Source: Mycolicibacillus trivialis (GTDB lineage: Bacteria; Actinomycetota; Actinomycetes; Mycobacteriales; Mycobacteriaceae). Taken from it: a stretch of 64,000 bases of DNA. The stretch spans positions 1-64,000 of the forward strand of contig NZ_LQPZ01000028.1 of NCBI RefSeq assembly GCF_002102395.1, written 5' to 3'. Each line of letters begins with the position of its first letter. Positions within the stretch are counted from its first letter, which is position 1. Positions 8,001 to 15,934 of the stretch are shown here, in pieces. Both the position numbers and the translations under genes were made by a program. The notes below the pieces were generated by a model. The model was not told the DNA's origin, searched no databases, and was given only the letters and a program-made list of their open reading frames with translations.

Positions 8001-9578
8001 ATGCGCGCCATCGACCGTTCCCCGGCGTTCACCGCCGAGGAACGGGACCGCTACTACGCCAACGGCTGGTGGTCGATGACCACCTTGTCCGGCGCGGTGC
8101 GACGCAACGCTGCCGATACGCCCGGGCACGTCGCTTACCTCGACCACCACGGGGCGAGCCTGACCTGGCGCCGATTCGACGCCGCGGCGGACGCGCTCGC
8201 TGCGCAGTTGGCCGGCGCCGGGGTGCAACCGGGCCTGCGGATCGCGGTGTGGCACAGCGATCGCGCCGCCATCCACGTGTTGCTGGTCGCGGTCGAACGA
8301 TGCGGAGCGGTGACGGTCGGCCTCGGCGCCCGTGCCGGAACCACCGAGGCCACCGCGATCCTGACCACAGCCCGACCGGCTTTCGTCGTCAGCGACCCCG
8401 AGCATGCGCAGGCGGCCGCCGAGGTGGCCCACACCGTGTCGGCGACGCCGCTGGTGCTGCGCGACCTGGGCCTGGGTCTCGCGGGAGGAGAGCCGGGACC
8501 CGCACTCGACCCCGACGACGTCTTCCTGATCAACTCCACCTCCGGCACCACCGGGACCCCCAAATGCGTCGTGCACACCCAGAACCGGTGGCATTACTTC
8601 CACCGAAAGGCGGTCGAGCACGCCGCGCTGACCGCAGACGACGTGGTCCTGCCGGTCATCCCGACACCGTTCGGCTTCGGTCTGTGGACCAGCCACACCA
8701 CCCCGATCCATCTGGGCGCCGCCACGGTACGGCTGCCACGCTTCACCACCGCCGCGACCTGGGAGGCGATCGCCGCACACCGGGTCAGCGTGCTGTGTTG
8801 TGTCAGCACCCAACTGACGATGTTGATGGCCGACCCGCGTCGCCACCACCACGACCTCAGCTCGCTGCGCGTGGTGTTCACCGGCGGGGAGACGTTGCCC
8901 TACCGGCCGGCCGCCGACTTTGAGGACCTGACCGGTGCGACGATCCTGCAGTTCTACGGCTCCAACGAGACCGGCCTGCTCAGCGGCACCACCCCGGCCG
9001 ACTCCCGCCGACGCCGGTTGACCACCGGCGGGCGAATCGTGCCGGAGATGGCGGTGCGCTTGTTCGACGGTGACCGTGACGTGACCGCAACCGGGCACGG
9101 TCAGCCGGCGTGTCGCGGGCCTGCGACCAGCCTCGGCTATCTGGACGACACCGGCAACGATCAACTCTTCACCGCCGACGGCTGGATGCGGATGGGAGAC
9201 CTGTGCCGCATCGACGCGGAGGGATATCTCACCGTCAGCGGACGCACCTCGGACTTCATCCTGCGCGGCGGCAAGAACATCAGCGCCGCCGCGGTCGAGG
9301 ATGCGGCGAGTGCCCACCCGGCGATCTCGGTGGCCGCGGCGGTGGCGATGCCCGACGCCGTGTTCGGCGAGAAGGTCTGTCTCTACGTCGAAGCGGCCGG
9401 ACCCACCGGTCTTGAGCTGCCCGACCTCATCGATTACCTGCTGGAGCGCGGCGTCTCCAAGGAACTGCTGCCCGAACGACTCATCGTCGTCGACGAGTTG
9501 CCCCGCTCATCGGGCGGTAAGGTCGCCAAAGGGGTTCTGCGCGAAGATATCCGCGCCCGCACGGCTATCGCTGATTAA
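8001..9578 (+). CDS. Class I adenylate-forming enzyme (acyl/aryl-CoA ligase-like)
   Basis: 525 aa ANL-superfamily enzyme that activates a carboxylic acid with ATP. Conserved motifs are in order: the P-loop-like NSTSGTTGTPKCVVHT near residue 175, GSNETGL (adenine/acid pocket) near 320, RMGDLCRIDAEGYL with the ribose-binding Asp, GRTSDFILRGGKNIS (hinge), and the C-terminal ELPRSSGGKVAKG whose Lys is the adenylation catalyst. The overall pattern is closest to aryl/cyclic acid ligases, but the substrate cannot be assigned. The gene's stop overlaps the stop of the convergent cutinase gene by 3 nt. Confidence 0.85.
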   Translation: MRAIDRSPAFTAEERDRYYANGWWSMTTLSGAVRRNAADTPGHVAYLDHHGASLTWRRFDAAADALAAQLAGAGVQPGLRIAVWHSDRAAIHVLLVAVERCGAVTVGLGARAGTTEATAILTTARPAFVVSDPEHAQAAAEVAHTVSATPLVLRDLGLGLAGGEPGPALDPDDVFLINSTSGTTGTPKCVVHTQNRWHYFHRKAVEHAALTADDVVLPVIPTPFGFGLWTSHTTPIHLGAATVRLPRFTTAATWEAIAAHRVSVLCCVSTQLTMLMADPRRHHHDLSSLRVVFTGGETLPYRPAADFEDLTGATILQFYGSNETGLLSGTTPADSRRRRLTTGGRIVPEMAVRLFDGDRDVTATGHGQPACRGPATSLGYLDDTGNDQLFTADGWMRMGDLCRIDAEGYLTVSGRTSDFILRGGKNISAAAVEDAASAHPAISVAAAVAMPDAVFGEKVCLYVEAAGPTGLELPDLIDYLLERGVSKELLPERLIVVDELPRSSGGKVAKGVLREDIRARTAIAD

Positions 9579-10213
9579 CCGCTGAGCCGGCCGGCCGCGA
9601 AGTCTGCCCCTTGGGCAGGCAGCGCGGAGTCGGCGTAGCCGAGAGCATGCGCCACCATGTTGCCGCCCTCGGTGCAGACGATGTCATCGGGCACGCAGTA
9701 CTCGACGCTCTTGGCGCGGTAGGACTCGTTGAGCACCGGCGGCGGTCCGCCCCACAGCGACGCCGCGTAGCTGCTCGTTGGCGCCCCGAAGAGGGTCACC
9801 GCGGCAATGTGGTCGGCGGCCTCCGGCGCCAGCCGATCGCTGGTCATCTCCATCACCAGCGCGCCCTGCGAGTAGCCGCCCAGCACGATCCGGGTGTCGG
9901 GGCAGGTGGCGATCACCGACTGGACGTGCGCCACCGTGTCGGAGACCCCGACCTCCGAACTGGACCGGTAGTCGTGGGTCGCCGGATAGTTCACCGCGTA
10001 GTCCGCGATCGATTTGTCCGGCAGCTTCGCGCGCAACGCGTCGACGAAGGCGTGGCCCACGCCGCCGAGCCCGACCGGTTCACCGGACCCGCGGCCGAAC
10101 ACCACCTCGGCGTCGGGACAGGGATCGGCGCTCGCCGACGGCACCGCGACCGGCGCCGCGAAAGCGGCCCCGGCCAGCACGGCAGCTCCGAGAAAACGAA
10201 GGACTCCGATCAT
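9575..10213 (-). CDS. Secreted cutinase-family esterase
   Basis: 212 aa alpha/beta hydrolase of the mycobacterial cutinase (CFP21/Culp) family. The start at 10213 gives a classical Sec signal peptide ending ASA-DPCPD near residue 29. The catalytic Ser is at residue 115 in GGYSQGA, the Asp at 176/177 in CVPDDIVC and the His at 189 in MVAHALGY. Cys31/104 and Cys173/180 are positioned for the two family disulfides. It should hydrolyse lipid or polyester esters outside the cell. The longer reading frame upstream to 10630 runs into the next gene and is not used. The TAA stop overlaps that of the convergent ligase gene. Confidence 0.9.
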   Translation of the reverse strand: MIGVLRFLGAAVLAGAAFAAPVAVPSASADPCPDAEVVFGRGSGEPVGLGGVGHAFVDALRAKLPDKSIADYAVNYPATHDYRSSSEVGVSDTVAHVQSVIATCPDTRIVLGGYSQGALVMEMTSDRLAPEAADHIAAVTLFGAPTSSYAASLWGGPPPVLNESYRAKSVEYCVPDDIVCTEGGNMVAHALGYADSALPAQGADFAAGRLSG

Positions 10214-10337
10214 GGGTAAAGGTTCCCACGCGCGGTTTTCGGCGCGTGATCCAGGGTCCCGGCGACCCTCCGGCCCGAGGTGTGCGTCGATATACTCGGC
10301 CGCGTTCGACTGGCTTGAGACGTCGGGAAAGGATTTC

Positions 10338-11882
10338 ATGACCAACGGCGCACGGGCGCTCATCACCACGCTGGTCGACTCCGGTGTCCAGGTGTGTTTC
10401 GCCAACCCCGGCACCTCGGAGATGCACTTCGTGGCCGCCCTCGACGAGGTACCCGACATGCGCGGCGTGCTCTGCCTGTTCGAAGGGGTCGCGACCGGTG
10501 CGGCCGACGGGTACGGCCGCATCGCCGGGAAGCCAGCCGCGACGCTGCTGCACCTTGGTCCGGGGCTGAGCAACGGTTTGGCGAATCTGCACAACGCCCG
10601 GCGCGCACATACCCCGGTGGTCAACGTCATCGGCGATCACGCGACCTACCACAAGAAGTACGACGCACCGCTGGAATCCGACATCGAGCCGCTGACCGAC
10701 TGGACCCACGGCTGGGTGCGCCGCACCGGCGGGGGCGCGGAGGTCGGTCGGGACACCGCCGAGGCCGTCGCGGCGGCCCAGGCGAGTCCGGGCCGGGTCG
10801 CCAGCCTGATCCTGCCCGCCGACATCTCCTGGGACGACGGCGCCGAGGCCGCCGCCGCGGTCGAACCGGTGCCACCGTCCGCCCCGGACGCGCAGGTCAT
10901 CGAGGAGATCGCCGAGGTGCTGCGCGGTGGTGCGCCGACCTGCCTGCTGCTCGGCGGGCCGGCCACCGGGCTGGCCGGGCTGTCCGCAGCCGACCGCATC
11001 GCCGCGGCCACCGGCGCACGCACGCTGGTCGAGACGTTTCCCGCCCGGCTGACCCGCGGCGCCGGCGTTCCCCCGGTGGAGCGGCTCGGTTACCTCGCCG
11101 AACAGGCCGGGGCGCAACTGGCCGGCATCGAGCACCTGATCGTGGTGGGAACCCGCGCACCCGTCACGTTCTTCGCCTACCCCGGCAAACCCAGCGACCT
11201 CGTTCCCGACGGCGCGGTCGTCCACACGCTGGCCGGGCTGGAAACCGACGTCGTCGCGGCCCTGGAGCAGCTCGCCGACCTGCTCGCCCCGGGCATCGCG
11301 GCGCGGCCGGCGCCACCGGTCGTGCCCGAGCTGCCGACCGGGGAGCTGACCGCCCAGAACTGGGTCGACGTGATCGGCGCCCTGCTGCCCGAGCGCGCGA
11401 TCCTCTCCGACGAATCCAACACCTCCGGCGTGCTACTGCCGGCCGCCACCGCCGGGTCGCCGTGCCACGACGTGCTCGCGCTGACCGGCGGTGCGATCGG
11501 ACAGGGGCTGCCGGTCGCGGTGGGCGCGGCGGTGGCGGCTCCAGACCGCCCGGTGATCGCGTTGCAGGCCGACGGGAGTGCGGCCTACACGATCTCGGCG
11601 CTGTGGACGATGGCGCGGGAGAACCTCGACGTGACCACCGTGTTGCTCAACAACAACGCCTACGCGATCCTGCGCCTCGAACTCGCCCGCGTCGGCGCCG
11701 ACGGCGGTGGACCGAAGGCCAACGACCTGCTGGACCTGTCCCGCCCGGAGATGGACTTCGCCGCGATCGCCGAGGGATTCGGGGTGCCGGCCACCGTCGC
11801 GACCACCTGCGAGGAGTTGGCCGAGCAGTTCCAACATGCGCTGGCCGCTCCGGGGCCGCACCTCATCGACGCGCGGATCTGA
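10338..11882 (+). CDS. ilvX: IlvX-like ThDP-dependent enzyme (acetolactate synthase homologue)
   Basis: 514 aa, matching M. tuberculosis IlvX (Rv3509c, 515 aa) along its length as I recall it. The N-terminal Pyr domain carries LFEGVATGAADGYGR with the conserved glutamate that activates ThDP; the C-terminal PP domain has ADGSAAYTIS and LLNNNAYAI, the GDG-(N)-NN cofactor motif with Ala for the first Gly. Family members are annotated as acetolactate synthase catalytic subunits, but the sequence also resembles benzoylformate decarboxylase, and no ilv partner lies nearby. A biosynthetic role in branched-chain amino acids is therefore unproven. The ATG at 10338 is preceded by GGGAAAGGA. Confidence 0.82.
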   Translation: MTNGARALITTLVDSGVQVCFANPGTSEMHFVAALDEVPDMRGVLCLFEGVATGAADGYGRIAGKPAATLLHLGPGLSNGLANLHNARRAHTPVVNVIGDHATYHKKYDAPLESDIEPLTDWTHGWVRRTGGGAEVGRDTAEAVAAAQASPGRVASLILPADISWDDGAEAAAAVEPVPPSAPDAQVIEEIAEVLRGGAPTCLLLGGPATGLAGLSAADRIAAATGARTLVETFPARLTRGAGVPPVERLGYLAEQAGAQLAGIEHLIVVGTRAPVTFFAYPGKPSDLVPDGAVVHTLAGLETDVVAALEQLADLLAPGIAARPAPPVVPELPTGELTAQNWVDVIGALLPERAILSDESNTSGVLLPAATAGSPCHDVLALTGGAIGQGLPVAVGAAVAAPDRPVIALQADGSAAYTISALWTMARENLDVTTVLLNNNAYAILRLELARVGADGGGPKANDLLDLSRPEMDFAAIAEGFGVPATVATTCEELAEQFQHALAAPGPHLIDARI

Positions 11883-11894
11883 TCCGGCGTTCGG

Positions 11895-12785
11895 TCAGCG
11901 GCCGCGGACCGCGGTGAAGAACTTCGTGCGCAGCAACGTCTCGAAGAACTCCGGGAGCTCACCGAACGGGCGGCCGTAGTCGGTCGCGGCCCGCTCGACC
12001 AGATCCACCGGGCGGACCGTCCAGCCGCGCTCGGTCAGCCAGGCAGGGGTGTCGCGGCGCGGGTCGTCGTACCAGAGTTCACCGATCGGCGCCTGGGTGG
12101 GATCGCCGCCGAAATCCCGCAGGTAGTCGGCGAAGCGGGTCAGCGTCCCCGGATCGGGACCCAGTTCCGCGGCGATCCGGCTGCCCGGCGCCGACAGCGC
12201 GTGCACCTGCTCGAACAACGCGTCCTGCGCGCTGCCCGGCAGGTAGGGGAGCAGTCCCTCCATCGCCCACGCGGCCGGTCGGGCCGGGTCGAACCCGGCG
12301 CCGGTGAGCGCGGTCGCCCAGTCCTCCCGCAGGTCGACGGCGACGGTGACCCGGCGGGTCGTCGGCACGGCCGTCCGCTCATCGAGCACCTGCTGCTTGA
12401 AGTCGAGCACGCGGGGCTGGTCGACTTCGAACAGCGTGTGGTCCGGTGGCCAGGACAGCCGGTAGGCACGTGCGTCGAGGCCGGCCGCCACGATCACGGC
12501 TTGCGGGATCGCGTCGGCGGTGGCGGCGGCGTAGTAGTCGTCGAAGAAGCGGGTGCGCACCCCCACCCAGTTGGCGTTGAACCCGGCCGCCGTCGACAGA
12601 TCCCGGTTCGCCACCGCGGCAGCGAGGTTCGGCTCACCGGCCGCGGCCACGAACCCCGCGGCGAACTCGTCGTCGGCCAGCGGAGGCGTCAGCTCCGCGT
12701 CGAGGGCCCGCGAGGCGCACACCCCGAGCGCGGTGAGACCGACGCTGGTCACGATGTCCCAGGTGTCACCGTCGCTGCGCGCCAT
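11895..12785 (-). CDS. SAM-dependent methyltransferase, LCM/TIGR00027 family
   Basis: 296 aa member of the leucine-carboxyl-methyltransferase-like family that is greatly expanded in mycobacteria. Visible landmarks are the N-terminal DTWDIVTSVGLTALGVCASRA, the SAM-binding segment VIVAAGLDARAYRL near residue 100, EVDQPRVLDFK, and WAMEGLLPYLP. The ATG at 12785 has GGAGGAG about 8 nt upstream. The substrate is unknown; in a few relatives the family methylates polyketides or small acids. It is convergent with ilvX (12 bp between stops). Confidence 0.85.
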   Translation of the reverse strand: MARSDGDTWDIVTSVGLTALGVCASRALDAELTPPLADDEFAAGFVAAAGEPNLAAAVANRDLSTAAGFNANWVGVRTRFFDDYYAAATADAIPQAVIVAAGLDARAYRLSWPPDHTLFEVDQPRVLDFKQQVLDERTAVPTTRRVTVAVDLREDWATALTGAGFDPARPAAWAMEGLLPYLPGSAQDALFEQVHALSAPGSRIAAELGPDPGTLTRFADYLRDFGGDPTQAPIGELWYDDPRRDTPAWLTERGWTVRPVDLVERAATDYGRPFGELPEFFETLLRTKFFTAVRGR

Positions 12786-12869
12786 CCCGGTCTCCTCCGC
12801 TCCTGTCGCCGTCGCGAATCAGTACCGAATGGTAGGCCGAGTCGCCGCGTCGCGAAACCGCGACGGGAT

Positions 12870-14045
12870 CTACCCGGCGCTCACCGGCTTCGGCGCCCTC
12901 GTCTGGGCCACCGGTGCTTTACCGGCGTTGGCCTTGACCGCCATCGCGGTGCAGATCGCCGCGATCAGGAAGCACAGCGTCACATAGAAGACGTTGCCGA
13001 TCGGGTTGCCGTCCGCGGTACGCCCGGCCACGGCGCCGAAGTAGTCGGGCAGGGCGGCCAGCCACAGCAGGCCGATCACGACCAGGTAGACCGCTGCGTA
13101 GCCCACCATCAGCCGGTCGCGGTAGGACTCGGTGGTCAGCCCGCCGGCGAGCGAGAGCGGGCCATCGGTCTGCAACCGCTGCCACTGCCGGTAGAAGATG
13201 ACCGCGGCGACCACCGCGACGACGATCAGTTCCAGCAGGTAGGCATAGCCCTGGTAACGGCCGTCGCTGGCCCACTGGGTGATGGTCGCGGGCAGCGGCA
13301 GGATCGCGGTGCCCAGCGACGCGAGTACGCCGACCGCCACGGTGCGCCAGACCAGGCTCAGCGGGCTGAGTCGCTTGCCACGGTCCATGTGCCGGCCGAC
13401 GAACCACTGAACGCAGAACGCCAGCGACAGCGGCCAGAGCGCGGCGAAGACCACGACGCTGCCCATCGGCACCGAGGCGAAGAACGGCTGGTTCATCGGG
13501 TTGTCGCCCGCCCACTCCCACCAACGCAGCTGCGGGCCGAGGTGGTCGAAGATCTCGTAGAAGGCGTGGTGGACGAACCCGACGCACACCGCACCGGCCA
13601 ACGTCCCGTAGCGCCGGAACACGCCGAGCACGCGCACGATCTCGAACGAGATCGTGGCCATGAACGGGTAGATCGCCACGATGTACAGCGGCAGTCGGCC
13701 CCAGAGGAATTCGACGGTGAACAGGTTGTGCGCGAACATCGTGTCGACGTGGTCGGCGATCCCGAACGCGCCCGGAAAGTACAGCGGCGGTTCGATGATC
13801 AGCAGATAGGCGATCGCGCCGAACCACAGCACCAGGTTGGTGGCGTCGCTGTGGCGCCGGTAGCGCCGGATGGCGTAGGCCAACGCCAGCACCGCGCCGA
13901 CGATGATCGTCAGCTCCAGTATCGGCATGGTCCAGTTCTCCAACCCGAACGGGTTGCGGAACTCGACCAGCCCGCCGGTGTCGGCGCAGGTGAAGCCCAT
14001 CGAGGTGGCGAGGTCGGCGAAGGTGTCCGTACACAGATCAGGCAT
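12870..14045 (-). CDS. Polytopic membrane protein of unknown function, coupled to PF10118 hydrolase
   Basis: 391 aa with about eight hydrophobic segments from residue 35 onward. The ATG at 14045 begins MPDLCTDTF; an earlier in-frame start would lie inside the preceding gene. Conserved-looking polar features inside or between helices include IEPPLYF, VGFVHHAFYEIFDHLG and RWWEWAGDN, rich in His, Asp, Glu and Trp, which suggests an enzyme site in the membrane rather than a simple transporter. Topology loosely recalls AveC-like spirocyclases, but I cannot support that name. It starts 8 bp after the stop of the hydrolase gene on the same strand, so the two form one unit. Confidence 0.75.
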   Translation of the reverse strand: MPDLCTDTFADLATSMGFTCADTGGLVEFRNPFGLENWTMPILELTIIVGAVLALAYAIRRYRRHSDATNLVLWFGAIAYLLIIEPPLYFPGAFGIADHVDTMFAHNLFTVEFLWGRLPLYIVAIYPFMATISFEIVRVLGVFRRYGTLAGAVCVGFVHHAFYEIFDHLGPQLRWWEWAGDNPMNQPFFASVPMGSVVVFAALWPLSLAFCVQWFVGRHMDRGKRLSPLSLVWRTVAVGVLASLGTAILPLPATITQWASDGRYQGYAYLLELIVVAVVAAVIFYRQWQRLQTDGPLSLAGGLTTESYRDRLMVGYAAVYLVVIGLLWLAALPDYFGAVAGRTADGNPIGNVFYVTLCFLIAAICTAMAVKANAGKAPVAQTRAPKPVSAG

Positions 14046-14053
14046 CGGGTTCC

Positions 14054-14977
14054 TTAGTTGGCGGCCGCAGCGGTGTACCACTGCGTCACGTCGTATCCGG
14101 CGTTGTAGCGATCAAACCATTCGTCGGCGAGCGCGGGCAGCTTTTCGTGCGCCGGGTTGTGATACGGCATCTGGCTGCGGAACACTCCGGCGAGCGCGGT
14201 GAGCTGGTCGCGCACCGGCAGGTGCCCGAAGGCGTTGTCCACCGGGCCGTTGTCGACGGGCTTGGCGAACGGCAGCCTGTCCAGTACCGCCTTTTTGTAG
14301 CGGTAGGGTACGAACGTCGACATCGCATCGACTTTGCGGTCTTCGAACGGAACGTGAGTGTTGAAGCCCTGCGCGGCGATTCGCAACGTGGCCATCACGT
14401 GCTTGAAAATCGAAGGCGCAACCCGCATCCGATAGAACGGGCTGTTCACCACGTGGTTGTAGATGATCAGCGCCGAACTACGGTGCTCGACCTCCTCGAC
14501 GAAGTGCCACAGGAACAGTGACGCCACCCGGTCGTCACCGGGCGCGAACAGGGTGTCGTCGTGATCGAGCATCAACTTGAACACCGGGGTGAACGTGGCC
14601 TCCAGGTCCGCCGTGTAGGCCAGCCGGTATTTCAGCGGAGTGTTGTTGGTCAGATCGTTGAACGCGGCGAGGACTTCGTTGAAGGTGCCCTTGAGGCCGG
14701 GGTAGGCCCGGATCAGTCCCTTGACGTGCTGGCGGTGCGCCCAGGAGTGCTGGCCCTCCTGGCGCACGAACGCATCGGCCTCCTCGGCGATCGCGGGATC
14801 GGTGATCAGCTTCTGCGCCTCGGGGATCATCGCGCTGATCATGTTCTCGAAGGCGACAGCCAGGAACGACACCGAGTTGGCCATCGCCGAGAAGGCCGGG
14901 TTGGCCTCATTCCACAGGAAGGGGACGGGGTAGTCGGCGAACGCGAAGCGCATCTTGCGCACCTGCAGATCGGTCAT
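14054..14977 (-). CDS. Metal-dependent hydrolase, PF10118 family
   Basis: 307 aa. The sequence shows a ferritin-like helical arrangement of metal ligands: FENMISAMIPE, RQEGQHSWAHRQH (about residues 71-83) and FVEEVEHRSSA (about 160-170), giving E-x2-H and E-E-x2-H pairs expected for a di-metal site. The family is annotated as a predicted metal-dependent hydrolase; the true reaction is not established and an oxygenase-type chemistry is equally possible. The ATG at 14977 has AGAGGA 8-13 nt upstream. It is followed 8 bp later by the membrane protein gene and is divergent from a TetR gene, with a nested palindrome in between. Confidence 0.82.
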   Translation of the reverse strand: MTDLQVRKMRFAFADYPVPFLWNEANPAFSAMANSVSFLAVAFENMISAMIPEAQKLITDPAIAEEADAFVRQEGQHSWAHRQHVKGLIRAYPGLKGTFNEVLAAFNDLTNNTPLKYRLAYTADLEATFTPVFKLMLDHDDTLFAPGDDRVASLFLWHFVEEVEHRSSALIIYNHVVNSPFYRMRVAPSIFKHVMATLRIAAQGFNTHVPFEDRKVDAMSTFVPYRYKKAVLDRLPFAKPVDNGPVDNAFGHLPVRDQLTALAGVFRSQMPYHNPAHEKLPALADEWFDRYNAGYDVTQWYTAAAAN

Positions 14978-15000
14978 CGGCGGATATCCTCTGGTTGGAA

Positions 15001-15034
15001 CATACAGTCATACACAGACATGGATGTCTGTATG
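15001..15034. promoter_or_regulatory. Nested palindromes, TetR operator candidate
   Basis: Two overlapping perfect inverted repeats: ACAGACAT (15014-15021) with ATGTCTGT (15024-15031), 2-bp spacer; and CATACAG (15001-15007) with CTGTATG (15028-15034). They lie 23 bp upstream of the PF10118 start and upstream of the divergent TetR gene, where a dimer or paired-dimer repressor would block both promoters. Confidence 0.65.
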
Positions 15035-15086
15035 ATTGCAAGCGGTTGAGATACCGTCAAGCCGGCGGGAGGAACGGGCGCAGACG

Positions 15087-15731
15087 ATGGCACGCAGGCG
15101 GGGGTGGGGCGGACAGCCGCCGCAAGCCGACGACGAGGCGGTCGAACGCATCGTCGCCGCGGCGGTCGAGCTCATCGCCAAGACCGGCGCCGCGGTCACC
15201 ATCGCCGACGTCGCCGCCGCGCTCGGGGTGATCCGCCAAACCGTCTACCGCTATTTCCCGACCGCCGACGCGCTGATGCGGGCGGCTGCGATCGCCTCGG
15301 TGGACGGGTTCCTCGACCAGCTCACCGACCACGTCGCGGGCATCACCGACCCGGCCGAGGCGCTCACCGCGGGAACGGCCTACACGTTGGAGACGGTGCA
15401 TCACACGCCGCACCTGGGCATTCTGCTGTCGGGATCCTACGGACACGACCACACCGTGGATCTGGCCTCCGACGAGGCGCGCGCATTCGGGATGCGGATG
15501 ATCGCCCGCTTCGACGTCGATTGGGCCGCGCACGGCTTCGATGAGACCGACCTGGGCGAACTGGTGGAGTTCACCCTGCGGATCATGCTGTCGTTCTTCG
15601 CGGTACCGGACGCGCCGGCCCGGTCTGCGGGAGAGCGGCGCGCCTTCCTGCGGCGCTGGCTCGGTGGCGCGATCGAGGCGCACCAACTGCGGGCGGTCGA
15701 TCGCCGCGCCTCGGCCGCGCCGAGCGTGTAG
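15087..15731 (+). CDS. TetR-family transcriptional regulator
   Basis: 214 aa from the ATG at 15087. The helix-turn-helix is ITIADVAAALG-type: TIADVAAALGVIRQTVYRYFPTADAL at about residues 40-65. The C-terminal domain is helical with His-rich patches (HHTPHLG, YGHDHT). A longer frame begins with a TTG at 15036, but that start lies next to the operator, has no ribosome-binding site, and adds 17 residues before the usual basic N-terminus. GGGAGG is about 13 nt ahead of 15087. Divergence from the PF10118/membrane-protein pair makes it their probable repressor. Confidence 0.85.
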   Translation: MARRRGWGGQPPQADDEAVERIVAAAVELIAKTGAAVTIADVAAALGVIRQTVYRYFPTADALMRAAAIASVDGFLDQLTDHVAGITDPAEALTAGTAYTLETVHHTPHLGILLSGSYGHDHTVDLASDEARAFGMRMIARFDVDWAAHGFDETDLGELVEFTLRIMLSFFAVPDAPARSAGERRAFLRRWLGGAIEAHQLRAVDRRASAAPSV

Positions 15732-15864
15732 GGATCTACTGCCGATCGGCCCGAATCGCCGCGTAGCCTGCACGCTCGGTGAACGACACCCCGCCGACGG
15801 ACCGGTTACGGCGCGGTCACGGACCGGTCCCGTTTCAAACCTCAGAAATCTCAGACTCCACTTT

Positions 15865-15878
15865 TGACGCTAGCGTCA
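15865..15878. promoter_or_regulatory. 14-bp perfect palindrome upstream of DUF4185 gene
   Basis: TGACGCTAGCGTCA is fully self-complementary. Its left edge forms a TTGACG hexamer (15864-15869) that matches a sigma-A -35 box, so a bound regulator would sit on the promoter. The start codon is 56 bp downstream. Confidence 0.5.
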
Positions 15879-15934
15879 CAGGCATATCAGCGGTGACCGG
15901 TCGTCGCCGCCATGACGGGTGCGCGAAAGGTGAG

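Noticed and set aside
7839..9317. A 492-codon open frame on the minus strand
   Set aside because: Antisense to the adenylate-forming enzyme, which has all family motifs. No start signal or recognisable product.
15036..15086. TTG start giving a longer TetR protein
   Set aside because: It lies next to the operator palindromes, lacks a ribosome-binding site and adds residues absent from normal TetR N-termini.
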